Assembly (NCBI GenBank): GCA_003833135.1
Contig: QZLH01000895.1
Span: 1,271 to 17,586, forward strand
DNA from: Oehlia diaphana
Taxonomy: Eukaryota > Glomeromycota > Glomeromycetes > Glomerales > Glomeraceae
Length of the DNA stretch: 16,316 bases
Direction: 5' to 3'
The notes beneath the pieces are model-generated. The model did not search any database. It saw only the letters and a list, made by a program, of their open reading frames with translations, and was not told the origin of the DNA. Numbering within the stretch: the first letter of the stretch is position 1; the number at the start of each line of letters is the position of its first letter. Shown here piece after piece: positions 7,207 to 16,316 of the stretch. The translations under genes and the position numbers were made by a program.

Positions 7207-8737
7207 AATGGTTTAGAATTACAAATTTATCTAAAAATGCCTATGATTAGTAATTTTTAAATTTATTTTATCGTTACAAAGTGATTTATACTCATATATC
7301 TAATACTAATGACAACTAACATACGATATATTTCATTATTCGTTCATTAGTTTATTTGGATTCACAATTTAGCTTCTCCATCTTTTTCCCAGACCTTTTA
7401 ACGAAACATATAATTGTCATTCACGTGACTTCATATTAATTTTTTATTCCTATTTAAAAAAAAACATTTAAATGAGATAAATCTTGACATTTACTAAAAT
7501 CCAAATTTAAAATATTTATATAGAAGAGTTTTTTTAATAATTTTCGTTGGTTAAGGTTAATCTTTTTTGATGAAGAATTTTATTTAAAAGTCTTTTAATA
7601 GAAAACTTCATTGAAAATAATTTTTTATAGAAAACTTCATTTTTTTTTAAAAAAAGATATTGAGATTTTGGCTCGAAATTTTTTTTTTTTTAATGAATAA
7701 TTTCGTTAGAGATCTTTTTTTATAAAAATTTATTGGAAATTTATTGGAAAATTTTATTAAATTTTACAATTTTAATAATTAATTATTACTAGTTAACTGT
7801 TGGACTCGTGAGTAATTTTTGTAACATCCTCCAATAATAAATATTAGTGTCACTTGGCGGTTTCACCAGATTCTTAAAATAAGCAGCAGTTGGATACTTT
7901 TGAATAGATTATGATACGTAAAAAAATAGAAATCCTTCCAGACATAAATTATATTTCAAAGATTTTGTTATACATATGATGAAATAAGCTACCCGATATT
8001 CAAATACTTGTAATACGTACTGAGAGCTCTTTTTTTTTTGAAAATATTATAATTTTCGGATTATATCATCTTTTTTGGGTGTATACAAAGAAAAACAGCC
8101 ATTACAAAACACACTTTGAAATAAATACTATCAAACGCTGACAGAGATCAAGGTTTGCTCTACATACTTCAAATCACAACATGTTTCGGTCAACTATGCT
8201 GTCATTAGAATATTCAATTGAAAATTAACTAGAAATACGTGTATATATCTCAAGACTAACCTAATGATTGAAGAATACTGTATATGATCTACAACAGACT
8301 TTTCGAAGAAAAGGTAGTGTCGAAACTGTAAGGGCCGGTTAATTACAGGACAATAGTAGGGACACATATTATTTAACAGGGTTAATTCAAAAATTATGTA
8401 ATGCTAGTACTAGAAAATGGACATATTGTTGTTAACGGAAACTGATACAATATGAAATGGGCCATTTAAGTATTAGGATTTTTGTTCATTTTATTTTTTT
8501 ACTCGAAGTGTTAGAACAATTCAGGAAAGGAAAGAAAAGATACGCTTCACGTACTATTTAGTGGTTGGATATTAAAAACATGGGTTTATTCGTATACTGT
8601 AAAAGAAAATAGGAAGTGATGTTTATATCGAATAAGAATTTAAATCCATGTCGAGTATAGGGATGGCAACGGTCACGGTCATTAACCGGTTATGACCGGT
8701 CATGACCGTGACCGATGTCGGTCGGTCAAAGACCTCT

Positions 8738-8817
8738 GACCGACCGTTTGACCGACCGGTCTGACCGACCGTTTAACCGACCGTTTAACCGACCGTTTGA
8801 CCGACCGTTTAACCGAT
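8738..8817 (+). repeat. 12-bp tandem repeat in the left arm of the MITE
   Basis: About six copies of GACCGACCGTTT with variants (TTTAA, TTTGA, one GGTCT), regular at 12-bp spacing from 8763. The right arm (about 8971-9040) carries fewer copies of the reverse complement, so the arms differ in repeat number. Confidence 0.85.
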
Positions 8818-8978
8818 CCTGAAAACGTTTGCGAAACGTCTTTTAATATAAAATTTTAGTAAAAAAATGTTTCGCAAACGTTTTTAAATTATTTTAATAG
8901 AAAACGTTGCGAAAACTTTTTTATTAAGTATTTCATAAAAAAAAAACGTTTCGCAAACGTTTTCAGGATCGGTTAAAC
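8808..8978. repeat. Internal long inverted repeat of the MITE
   Basis: A perfect inverted repeat pairs GAAAACGTTTGCGAAACG plus adjoining CCGATCCT and GTTTAA on the left (up to 8838) with CGTTTCGCAAACGTTTTC plus AGGATCGG and TTAAAC on the right (from 8947), roughly 30 bp per arm. Between them lie two further copies of the core, TGTTTCGCAAACG at 8868-8880 and the diverged CGTTGCGAAAAC at 8905-8916, giving four copies in alternating orientation. Confidence 0.8.
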
Positions 8979-9791
8979 GGTCGGTCAGACCGGTCGGTCA
9001 AACGGTCGGTCAAACGGTCGGTCGGTCGGTCAAAGGTTCTTGACCGGTTATGACCGACCGATAACCGACCATGACCGACCGTTGCCATCCCTAGTCGAGT
9101 ATCATTATAATGATTAGAGTATCTTGGTGCAGACACTTTCTTACTTTTTATAGACATCTGAAGTAGAATAATTCGGAACTTTATATCTGGTAAATATTTT
9201 AATGAAATAGTATGACAATTTGAACATGTGGTCGACAGGATTTATCTGATCCCATTTTCATTTGCACACTTGTTGGTACCTTTCGGGCATGTTATGATGA
9301 TAGTCAGCTAGCATAAAAAGAGAGTTCCAAGAAGTCTAACAAAAAATTTCTACTATTTCCATTCCATTTATCTACGATTTTATACTCCCAATTTTTAAAG
9401 GACAACAGTATGATCCATCGTGAAAAAGAATAGAATATCAATTTTTCTTTAACACAATAAACATGCGGGGTTAAGCAGTAAGATACTCACATGCCAGCAA
9501 TCAAAAAAACCATGAAAACCGTATTTGTTTATATTTTTTTTTACATCCTTTAGTAGAGATTAGAATTAGTACAACATTTGTCATCAACAGTGTTCAAAGA
9601 CATACAAAAGCGTACGTTCTTATTTATTTTGTAAATGAACAGAAGTATTTCGAATACAGTAGTTTTATATTAATAGCTATTCAACGAAAAATATGCCATT
9701 TTGTTGTCAAGAGAAGGAGAAAGAGTTCATATTAATATAAATATCAATTATGGAAACAGATGAATAATTCCGGACGGCAAGTAATTTTGGA

Positions 9792-9813
9792 TTTTTTTTT
9801 TTAAAAAAAAAAA
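9792..9813. repeat. Perfect T11-A11 palindrome
   Basis: Eleven T directly followed by eleven A, flanked by GGA and TTATTC, in gene-free DNA. Confidence 0.85.
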
Positions 9814-10471
9814 TTATTCATACTAATATATTCACTTGTATTATTTAGATGGATTTTAAATTTTTATTTATTACAAAATTATCATTATTATTTGTTATGA
9901 TCAGAAAATATAAAAGTTAAGATTTGTGATTAGTAAAATCTAAAATACTTATAATATTTATAATTTACAATTTAAATATTTTAATTTATAACTTTATATT
10001 CAAATATTAAACGTAAGGTTTATCTATTTATTAACAATTAAATATGCGACTTAAAATATTTTTAAAATTTTTTGTATCGATACGTTGTGTGGCGCAGCAA
10101 CTAAAATCGCGTAAAGCGAATCGCAAGTAAAAGAATATTATTATTAAATCATCCACCATAAATATTTATTTATCAGTTATTTATTTATTAAATCATATAA
10201 TAATAAACGAGTAATTAAATATCACAAATACCACTAAATTTTTTTTTTTTACCAAAAAAAAACAAAAAAAAATTGACAAAATATTTAAAATTAAATTAGC
10301 GTTAGGAAAGTAATGAATTTGACGTATTAGAAATTCAAACTTAAAAGTTACAACCAATGAGTACGTGATCCATGCGATGTACATATTATTTTTATTAACA
10401 CCTAATGAAACGTTTTTATTCAGTAATTAATAAAGTATTTATTGTTCGCCAATATCGGGAGCACAACGTTC

Positions 10472-10498
10472 AAGTGGTTTAAGTGGTTTAAGTGATTT
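10472..10498 (+). repeat. Short tandem repeat, 3 x 9 bp
   Basis: AAGTGGTTT, AAGTGGTTT, AAGTGATTT in a row. Confidence 0.85.
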
Positions 10499-11490
10499 AA
10501 AAAAATTCATGGAAATGAATAGTAGTAAAATCACATTTATTTCGCATTAAGCTAATAAAAAAATAAAGTTTTTAAAATCAAAATTAATTCCATTTAATAA
10601 AAGTTTTTTGCACGTGAATTTCATTTGCAAATTACCTACTAAGCTATATAAAATTTAACTTAGTAATAGTATCTTAAACATACTTTTGTACAGTAACTTA
10701 ATATTTACTTAATCTCTTTAATTTTAACCGTCATATTGATAAAACTAGGTAATAGATTATTATAATGAGTCAATTAAGTCATCGCTGTAGATTCGATACT
10801 ACTCGATGTAGATTGTAGACTCAACATTACCTGATGTTATTCCATTATTTTTTGTTAAAAACATTATTTGTTTATTTTTTTTATTATAATTCTTTAAAGA
10901 ATCAATAAATAAATAAAAAATACAATTTAATTACATACAGTGTAAATCTATGATTTGCATATCGCATAAATAATTATCACTAATACGTTAAACTCTGATT
11001 TACTTGTTTCCATTAGAAAATTTATTTTTATTTAAAGAACTTTTCGATCGAATTTTCTGTTGCTAAAAAAGAAAATCGATATCAATATTATAATCAAAAA
11101 GTAAAATAATACAGCAAGTATAAATTTACTAAATTTATATAGGACTTCAAATATTTGGATATTATTCTATAATATCTGCACATTTGATTAGCGATCTTCA
11201 AGTTCTTCACGATATGGTTCCGGTAAAAAAGATCGTCACAATCTTTAATTTTTTTTCGAATCATAAATTGAACGAATAAAAGATTTTTTTATTATTATAT
11301 GCTCATTTTTTTTTTTTTTTTTATTAATTTTATTTTTAATATTATCATATTAAAATTTATCCGGATTTCATATAATTTTTTAAAACAAACTTTCAAATGT
11401 TTTATAAGATTTACAAAATATAAAGATATATCTATCGGCAAATCTATCAACCGATCATGTGATAAATTTTAATGAACGAATCAAAAATAA

Positions 11491-11584
11491 TAATTTCACC
11501 CCATAGAGGTTTCATCCCCCTTGGTTCCTGGCATCCTGACTCTGCTTATTAACTGAATTCCCATGGAACTACGGGGTAAAATTA
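11491..11584. repeat. Short inverted-repeat unit, possible MITE remnant
   Basis: TAATTTCACCCCATAG at 11491-11506 is matched at 14 of 16 positions by the reverse complement of 11569-11584 (CTACGGGGTAAAATTA). The 94-bp unit is less AT-rich than its surroundings. I see no clear target duplication. Confidence 0.45.
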
Positions 11585-12176
11585 GTTGAACCCAATATAA
11601 TAATGAACGACAAAGGTGACCAATTATTTAAGGTAAAAATTGAGATATTTTTCATACATTAAAAAAAAAAAAAAATTAATATAAAACTAAAATAAACAAA
11701 GACCACTAAATTTACTTATTATATGTAATGCTTACAAAAAACACAATTCATTTGACCGTCTTTGCTTTAAAGTTTTGTTATAAATAAATATATATATATC
11801 AAACAAGTCGTTTGAGTTGAATTCCAGGTGGAAATTGTGGAATTCCATAATGGACTTCTATGGACATCAGATGACGTCATTTTAGGCAAAATGTAATAAT
11901 ACTGACTGATACGAATCAAACATTTCAAATATGGGGAGATGGATGGATAAACAGATAATAATGATAAAATCTTTTTGACGGTCTAGAATTTAACGTAATA
12001 TTTCATGGATTTTTTTTATTATTAAGAGTTAAAATTTTATAATATTATTTTATTAAACTAAAATAAACATTTAATGTACTTATGGGAAGTCAGTTATTAA
12101 TGGTTATTCTCTTTATCTTTTATCTTTTTTACTGGCACTAAAATTTATCCAATAAATTTTTTATATTTTTTTTTAT

Positions 12177-12200
12177 ATTTATTTATTTATTTATTTATTT
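12177..12200 (+). repeat. (ATTT)6 microsatellite
   Basis: Six perfect ATTT units running into a T9A7 junction. Confidence 0.85.
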
Positions 12201-12494
12201 TTTTTTAAAAAAAGATCAGACTATTTGAAATTGATGACGATAAAAAATACAATATTATAATATAAATTGTAACGAACAATCGTAAAAATATTTTAATCGG
12301 TTATTTAATTTGGCACAGTAATACTACGTAAATTAAATATTATTAAGTATATATAATATATGTACAAAATAAGTACAAAATAAGTAATTATAAAAAAACA
12401 AGATGAGGCAAGATAGATTCCTGTAAGATAAAAAAAAAATAAATATTTATGAAATTTAATTTATTTACATGAGATGATTATAAACAATACAGTC

Positions 12495-12643
12495 ATGTAA
12501 CATTAGTGATCAATTATGATAAATGTGCGTTCATGCATCATGCAATGCATGAGAAAAAAAAATAATGCAATGTTATTGGGTACCACTATGCAATAATGTT
12601 ACATTGGAACGTTTTAATGGAATTGGACCTTCCAATTCCATTA
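12495..12643. repeat. Cluster of nested inverted repeats
   Basis: ATGTAACATTA (12495-12505) pairs perfectly with TAATGTTACAT (12594-12604), enclosing the palindrome CATGCAT ... ATGCATG (12532-12551). Immediately after comes a perfect hairpin at 12615-12643: 13-bp arms TAATGGAATTGGA and TCCAATTCCATTA around a 3-base CCT loop. GACCTTCC in this hairpin has an inverted partner GGAAGGTC near 12709. This could be a hairpin-rich non-autonomous element. Confidence 0.55.
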
Positions 12644-13560
12644 ATTCATTACCCTCTTATCCATGTTATCAAATTATGGCGCCAAAAACCTTTTTATTTG
12701 AATTTTCGGAAGGTCTAGAATTGGAAGAATTGGAGTTCTAATCTTTACAATCTTGTTTATTGACGTTATGATATAAAAAAATAATTCTAAAAATAGAAAT
12801 CTTGAACTGCATATTTTACCGTTTTAAACAAATAATTGGAGTTATTGAATATATTTTATTTACTTTAGTTTTTTTTTTAAGCGTAGACAAATTATTTTTC
12901 TTAATAAAAAAATTTTGCATATTTTTCATTTAAACAAATAATTGAATACATTTTATTTTAGTTTTTTTAGGCATATTTTTCATAATGGAAAATTATTGAA
13001 TTATTTGAATACACGATTTTTTAAGCGTATGGCAATTTTTATTTTTTTCTTTCATAATAAATAAATAAATAATACATGATTTTTTTTTGGAGTGCGTATT
13101 TTTCTCGTTCAGAATTTTGAAGCGCAAATTTTTCATGATAGAAATTAGAAACGTTTAATTGGATTATTGAATACATTTTATTATAATTATTTTTTAGGAA
13201 TATTTTTCATAATTGAATACGTTCAAATAAATTAAATATATATGACTTTTTTGGGAGTAGCCAAAAAAAATATTTTTTTCTTTTCATAATAAAAACATTT
13301 TTGAATAAATAATTATTTTTAGTATATTTTAAATACATTATATTTACTTAAAAAAATTTTTTTATTGCGCATTTTTTTTTCTCGTTTAGAATTTTGAAGC
13401 ACATATTTTTCATGATAGTAATTAGAAACATTTAATTGAGTTATTGAACACATTTTATTTTAATTTTTTTTAAGAATATTTTCATGGAATACGTTCAAAT
13501 AAATAATTGAATTATTAAATATATGATTTTTAGGGAGTAGACAAAAAAAAAATTTCTTTT

Positions 13561-13582
13561 ATATATATATATATATATATAT
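13561..13582. repeat. (AT)11 microsatellite
   Basis: Perfect dinucleotide tract located inside the second tandem-repeat unit, at a position where the first unit has a T-rich stretch. Confidence 0.9.
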
Positions 13583-13831
13583 CATAATAAAAAAAATTTT
13601 GAATAAATAAATAATTATTTTTAATACATTATATACATTATATTTAAAAATTTTTTTTTTATGCGAATTTTTTTTTCTCATTTAGAACAAATAATTGAAT
13701 TTTTTGAAAGCTCAAACAAATTATAATAAAAAAATTTTGTATATTTTTTTTTTTTTTCATATTCTTCCATTAAAAAAACGAATAATTAAATAGTCATATT
13801 GAAATATACTTTATTTGCTTAATTATTATTA

Positions 13832-13851
13832 TTTTTTTTTTAAAAAAAAAA
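13832..13851. repeat. Perfect T10-A10 palindrome
   Basis: Ten T followed by ten A within the third tandem-repeat unit. Confidence 0.85.
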
Positions 13852-14160
13852 TAAATCATAGACATAATAGAATAAATTATAATTAAAAAAAATTTTTTTT
13901 TTTTTCTTTAGGTATATTTTTTTCTTAATAGAAAAAATAAGTTTTAAAATTAATATAAATTATATTTACTTAAAATATTATTATTATTATTTTTTTTTTT
14001 TAAAGCGTATTTTTTTCAATAGAATTATTGAATACATAATATTTACCTTTTTTTGGGCGTAGGAAAGTTCTTTTTTACAATAAGTAAAAAAGTTAACTAT
14101 TAAATTAGTCAACTAATAACACACAGAATAAAAAAAATAAACATATATAAACAACTATTT

Positions 14161-14183
14161 TATATATATATATATATATATAT
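14161..14183. repeat. (TA)11 microsatellite
   Basis: Perfect TA tract about 20 bp past the methyltransferase stop codon, in its presumed 3' UTR. Confidence 0.9.
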
Positions 14184-14203
14184 GATATATTATTAACAGT
14201 AAA

Positions 14204-15244
14204 TTAGATTACTGATGTTTTAGGATTTACTTTACAATAAATCCTCCGCATTATACTTTCTGTTTTATGTGCAGAAAGTTCCTTTCTAATTGTTTTTAGT
14301 GTATCTTCCCATTGTTTTTCATCCATACCCAAAATACCGGGCAAAATGTCTTTGTAGGCCTGCATGAACTTGATCTGATGATCTGCAAATGACTTGCCTA
14401 ACTTACTACCATGAAATGGTACTACTCTTAATTCTTCATTAATTTCACAAACTGCACCGGTTTGTTTCAAATAAAATGCAATATCTTCACCGGCAATGCT
14501 ATGTACATTATTTTCGAGGAAGAACTTTTTGGCTATTTAAATTAAACAGTTATAATTAGAATGAGGGAGTTAATGTAATTAACAAATTGAAAACCAACGA
14601 ATGGAAAATGTACTTACATTGGTTGCACAGGTTCAGGTGCACTGGTCCCTGGTTAATATACTGGCAGTCTAACTCTACGATTTCTATCCACCCCCCTGGT
14701 TTACACACTCTAATAAGTTCTTTAATAACTTTATTGCTCCACTCCTCATCTGTAAAGATGAGGGTAATGCAGCGGAGGTGAACGAAATCAAATGTGTTAT
14801 CCTCTAACGCCAGCCCTTCCAGGATATCAGTTTTGAGGAAATGTGCATTCATAAATTTTACTTTCGGCACTAAGGGGAAAGATAAAGAAGCATCCACCCC
14901 AATAAAAGTTGACATAGGGAAGCGCTCTGCGCAACTAATCACCCACGCCCCCTCTCCAGTTCTTGAAAAAAAAAAAAATTTATAAATAAAGCAATTATTA
15001 ATATGGCGATCATGTATGAATGTATATATACTTTATATATGAAAAATAAATATACTCACCCAACGTCCAATACTTGTGCTCCTTTAGTTAATGTATTTTC
15101 GACAGGTGACATAAAATCACAATTCCATAAATTCGTGACGAGGGAGTGACTTGTATAATCTAATATCGTCGAATATTTTGTACTGGGAAACTTTAGGGTT
15201 TGTACGATCTTTTTCAACTTTGAAAATACTATGAGAATTCCCAT
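14204..15244 (-). CDS. Class I SAM-dependent methyltransferase, three exons, 285 aa
   Basis: Transfers a methyl group from S-adenosylmethionine to an unknown substrate. Exons on the minus strand: 15244-15060, 14961-14618, 14532-14204; introns of 98 bp (GTGAGT...CAAG) and 85 bp (GTAAGT...ATAG), phases 2 and 1. Joined, they give one open frame of 286 codons including TAA. The first junction falls inside SAM motif I, QVLDVG/TGEGAWVI (about 57-70). Asp85 in FIGVDAS is the acidic residue expected to bind the ribose. ALEDNTFDFVHLRC (113-126) and RVCKPGGWIEIVE (146-158) match later Rossmann-fold methyltransferase motifs. The C-terminal part (IAFYLKQTGAVCEI ... IRKELSAHKTES) is family-like. I start at ATG 15244; the N-terminus ahead of motif I is short but plausible. 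Likely related to the uncharacterised methyltransferases abundant in these fungi. A decayed last-exon copy lies near 7040-7206. Confidence 0.88.
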
Positions 15245-15272
15245 ATTGACGTTTGGTTGTTAATCTTTGCTA

Positions 15273-15297
15273 TTAATGTTTGTTCTTAATGTTTGTT
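15273..15297 (-). promoter_or_regulatory. 12-bp direct repeat upstream of the methyltransferase
   Basis: Two exact copies of TTAATGTTTGTT (plus strand), separated by one base, 29-53 bp before the start codon at 15244. Possible leader or promoter element; function unknown. Confidence 0.35.
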
Positions 15298-15780
15298 GTG
15301 ATTTTTTAAACCTTACTGAATTATTATAAAGTTATGATTTCTTTTGAAGAATTAAAAATTATTAAAACAGTTGAATTATGTTTATTATTTTTTGATCTGA
15401 TATGCTCGTTATCAATCGACTTTTTTTTTTTTTATTACAGTGCCAAAAATTCTTGTAGTATGATGTTTTATGATATTTATATATTTTTTTTTTTTATAAT
15501 GAAGAAATAAAAAAAAAAAAAAAAAAATTTAAAATTAAGGTTTAAATTAGTTAAACGGGATAGTTAATAACGGATAATAACGGTAAATTATGGTAAAACA
15601 AAAATAAATAAATATTATTGGGTATCATGGGTATCAAAAATTTTTCTGACATAATATAAACAAGGCGTAAATCCCTGAAAAAGTTTAAATCACCCATGTT
15701 AAAATAAAATAAAAATAAAAAATAAATAAAAAAAAAAATATAATAATATAATTTATATATCTATATATGTATATATATTA

Positions 15781-15817
15781 ACATATATATACATATATAT
15801 ACATATATATACATATA
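15781..15817 (+). repeat. ACATATATAT decamer microsatellite, 3.7 copies
   Basis: Three perfect copies plus ACATATA, preceded by imperfect TATATGTATATATA that extends the tract leftwards. Confidence 0.9.
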
Positions 15818-16152
15818 AATTTTATTATTTTAAAAATATGTGTACAAAATTAAAACACGTTGTTAATTTAATTTTTTTTTTTTTTAATTTAAAATTAGAT
15901 AATTAGATATATTAGAATATACATTACGTACGATTTATAATCAGATAAACCTTAATTTTATATTTAAAAAGAGTAATTAAGTGTGCATTAAAAGTTTTGA
16001 AAAAATTTTTTATTCCAATGATCATCCTCCATGTGTATGTATGATGTGCTGTATTACAACCACAAAATCACCCCCGATATAATTGGTTCATGATTTATAA
16101 ATTTGGTGTGAAAAAAAAAAGTTTAACTAAACTAAAATTAGTTTCTTTATAG

Positions 16153-16202
16153 TTTTTTTTTTTTTTAAAAAAAAAAAAAATAAAAAAAAAAAAAAAAAAA
16201 AA

Positions 16203-16237
<35 letters not shown>

Positions 16238-16316
16238 ATAATAATAAAAATAAAAAATAAATAGAATGAAAAAATAAAAAATAAAAGATAAAAAATAAAA
16301 TAAATAAAAATAAAAA
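16153..16316. repeat. T14-A14 palindrome running into a long A-rich tract
   Basis: Fourteen T directly followed by fourteen A (16153-16180), then about 136 bases of A with scattered T and two or three G, and no C. It could be genuine simple sequence or reflect poor assembly at homopolymers. Confidence 0.8.

Larger units (their letters stand above)
6373..8649. other. Gene-free AT-rich region
   Basis: After the kinase 3' end there is no supported intact gene. The one coding trace is the methyltransferase exon relic at about 7040-7206 (minus). A 15-bp direct repeat ATAGAAAACTTCATT lies at 7598-7612 and 7627-7641. A T9A7 junction is at 7640-7655. A 17-bp string AAACTGATACAATATGA at 8439-8455 also occurs at 1813-1829. 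I see nothing else identifiable. Confidence 0.5.
8658..9093. mobile_element. hAT-type MITE, complete, 436 bp, with 8-bp target duplication
   Basis: Bounded by perfect 15-bp terminal inverted repeats TAGGGATGGCAACGG and CCGTTGCCATCCCTA. Flanked by an exact 8-bp duplication GTCGAGTA at 8650-8657 and 9094-9101; 8-bp duplications and TAGGG-type ends are typical of the hAT superfamily. The arms are arrays of GACCG and GACCGACCGTTT repeats in opposite orientation, so nearly the whole element folds back. It encodes no transposase and would depend on one in trans. It is strikingly GC-rich against its AT-rich setting. The intact duplication and ends suggest a fairly recent insertion. Confidence 0.92.
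9102..12480. other. Gene-free AT-rich region
   Basis: No supported coding sequence or RNA gene. The only frame long enough to list (10193-10384, minus) is low-complexity hydrophobic sequence spanning homopolymers. Identifiable structure is limited to the T11-A11 palindrome at 9792-9813, a 9-bp triplet repeat at 10472-10498, an inverted repeat at 11491-11584, a TGACGTCA palindrome inside 11871-11880 and an (ATTT)6 tract at 12177-12200. Confidence 0.5.
13094..14090. repeat. Degenerate tandem repeat, unit about 273-296 bp
   Basis: Units start with GCG(T/C/A)ATTTTT...CTC(G/A)TT near 13094, 13367 and 13663. The first two align along most of their length: AGAATTTTGAAGC, CATGATAG.AATTAGAAAC.TTTAATTG, TTATTGAA.ACATTTTATT, GAATACGTTCAAATAAAT, GGGAGTAG.CAAAAAA, TCATAATAAAA, TTGAATAAAT and CATTATATTTA in the same order. 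The third is more diverged. Fragments of the same phrases occur from about 12830, so the array may begin earlier. Composition is almost entirely A and T; no coding potential. Confidence 0.65.
15298..16316. other. Low-complexity AT region with no gene
   Basis: No coding frame or RNA gene supported. It holds T-run/A-run pairs (about 15484-15530), a decamer microsatellite (15781-15817) and the terminal A-rich tract. Confidence 0.55.

Noticed and set aside
8738..9040. Possible CRISPR-like repeat array
   Set aside because: Repeats are contiguous 12-bp units without unique spacers, lie inside a MITE with hAT-type ends, and the genome is clearly eukaryotic.
8963..9157. Apparent protein with DRPTDRLTDR repeats
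   Set aside because: It is the translation of the GACCG arm of the MITE; no independent evidence for coding.
10193..10384. 63-codon minus-strand hydrophobic frame
   Set aside because: Low-complexity Phe/Ile/Lys sequence created by T and A runs.
11871..11880. TGACGTCA palindrome as a CRE-type regulatory site
   Set aside because: No gene nearby whose promoter it could serve; a single 8-bp match is not enough.
9102..14200. tRNA, rRNA or telomeric repeat
   Set aside because: Looked for cloverleaf-like GC stems, conserved rRNA segments and TTAGGG arrays; none seen.
14587..14985. Two plus-strand frames opposite the methyltransferase
   Set aside because: Antisense shadows of exon 2, which carries the SAM-binding motifs.

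Overview
The window looks like nuclear DNA of an arbuscular mycorrhizal fungus of the Rhizophagus type (Glomeromycotina). It is extremely AT-rich with long homopolymers. Its genes have short T-rich introns with GTATGA/GTGAGT/GTAAGT donors and TAG/AAG acceptors. Its kinase modules carry the NWTSGN ... EWIPYDQ signature that I associate from memory with the large kinase expansions of these fungi. It also holds Tigger/pogo and hAT-type DNA transposon material. The species assignment is inference.

Layout. 1-1694: right part of a Tigger/pogo element, transposase on the minus strand, interrupted by an in-frame TAA but open beyond it to the window edge; the visible terminus has tandem TCCGATTTATCGAG motifs. 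1695-2650: no gene. 2654-3392: TATA box and a small membrane-protein ORF. 3325-6372: a five-exon kinase-family gene. 6373-8649: mostly empty, but holding a decayed relic of a methyltransferase exon (about 7040-7206, minus). 8658-9093: a complete 436-bp hAT-type MITE with 8-bp target duplications, a GC-rich fold-back island. 9102-14200: gene-free AT-rich DNA with small inverted repeats, microsatellites and a degenerate ~280-bp tandem repeat. 14204-15244: a three-exon SAM-dependent methyltransferase on the minus strand. 15298-16316: low-complexity DNA ending in nearly pure A.

The most interesting object is the kinase gene. Exons 1-4 are tandem copies of one 149-161-codon module: kinase beta4/beta5 hinge (absent in exon 1), a CxxC...CxxC cluster, an NWTSGN-like linker, EWIPYDQ, and a kinase N-lobe up to helix alphaC. 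All four introns are phase 0 and sit at the same place in alphaC. Only exon 4 plus exon 5 make a complete canonical kinase. Exons 1-3 are degenerate N-lobes fused head to tail. The arrangement looks like collapsed tandem kinase genes that lost their C-lobes, or like exon duplication, and it would permit N-lobe swapping by alternative splicing onto the single C-lobe exon.

The genes show no common pathway. The methyltransferase and its relic 7 kb away suggest local duplication and decay. All splice assignments come from reading-frame continuity and splice motifs, without transcript data.
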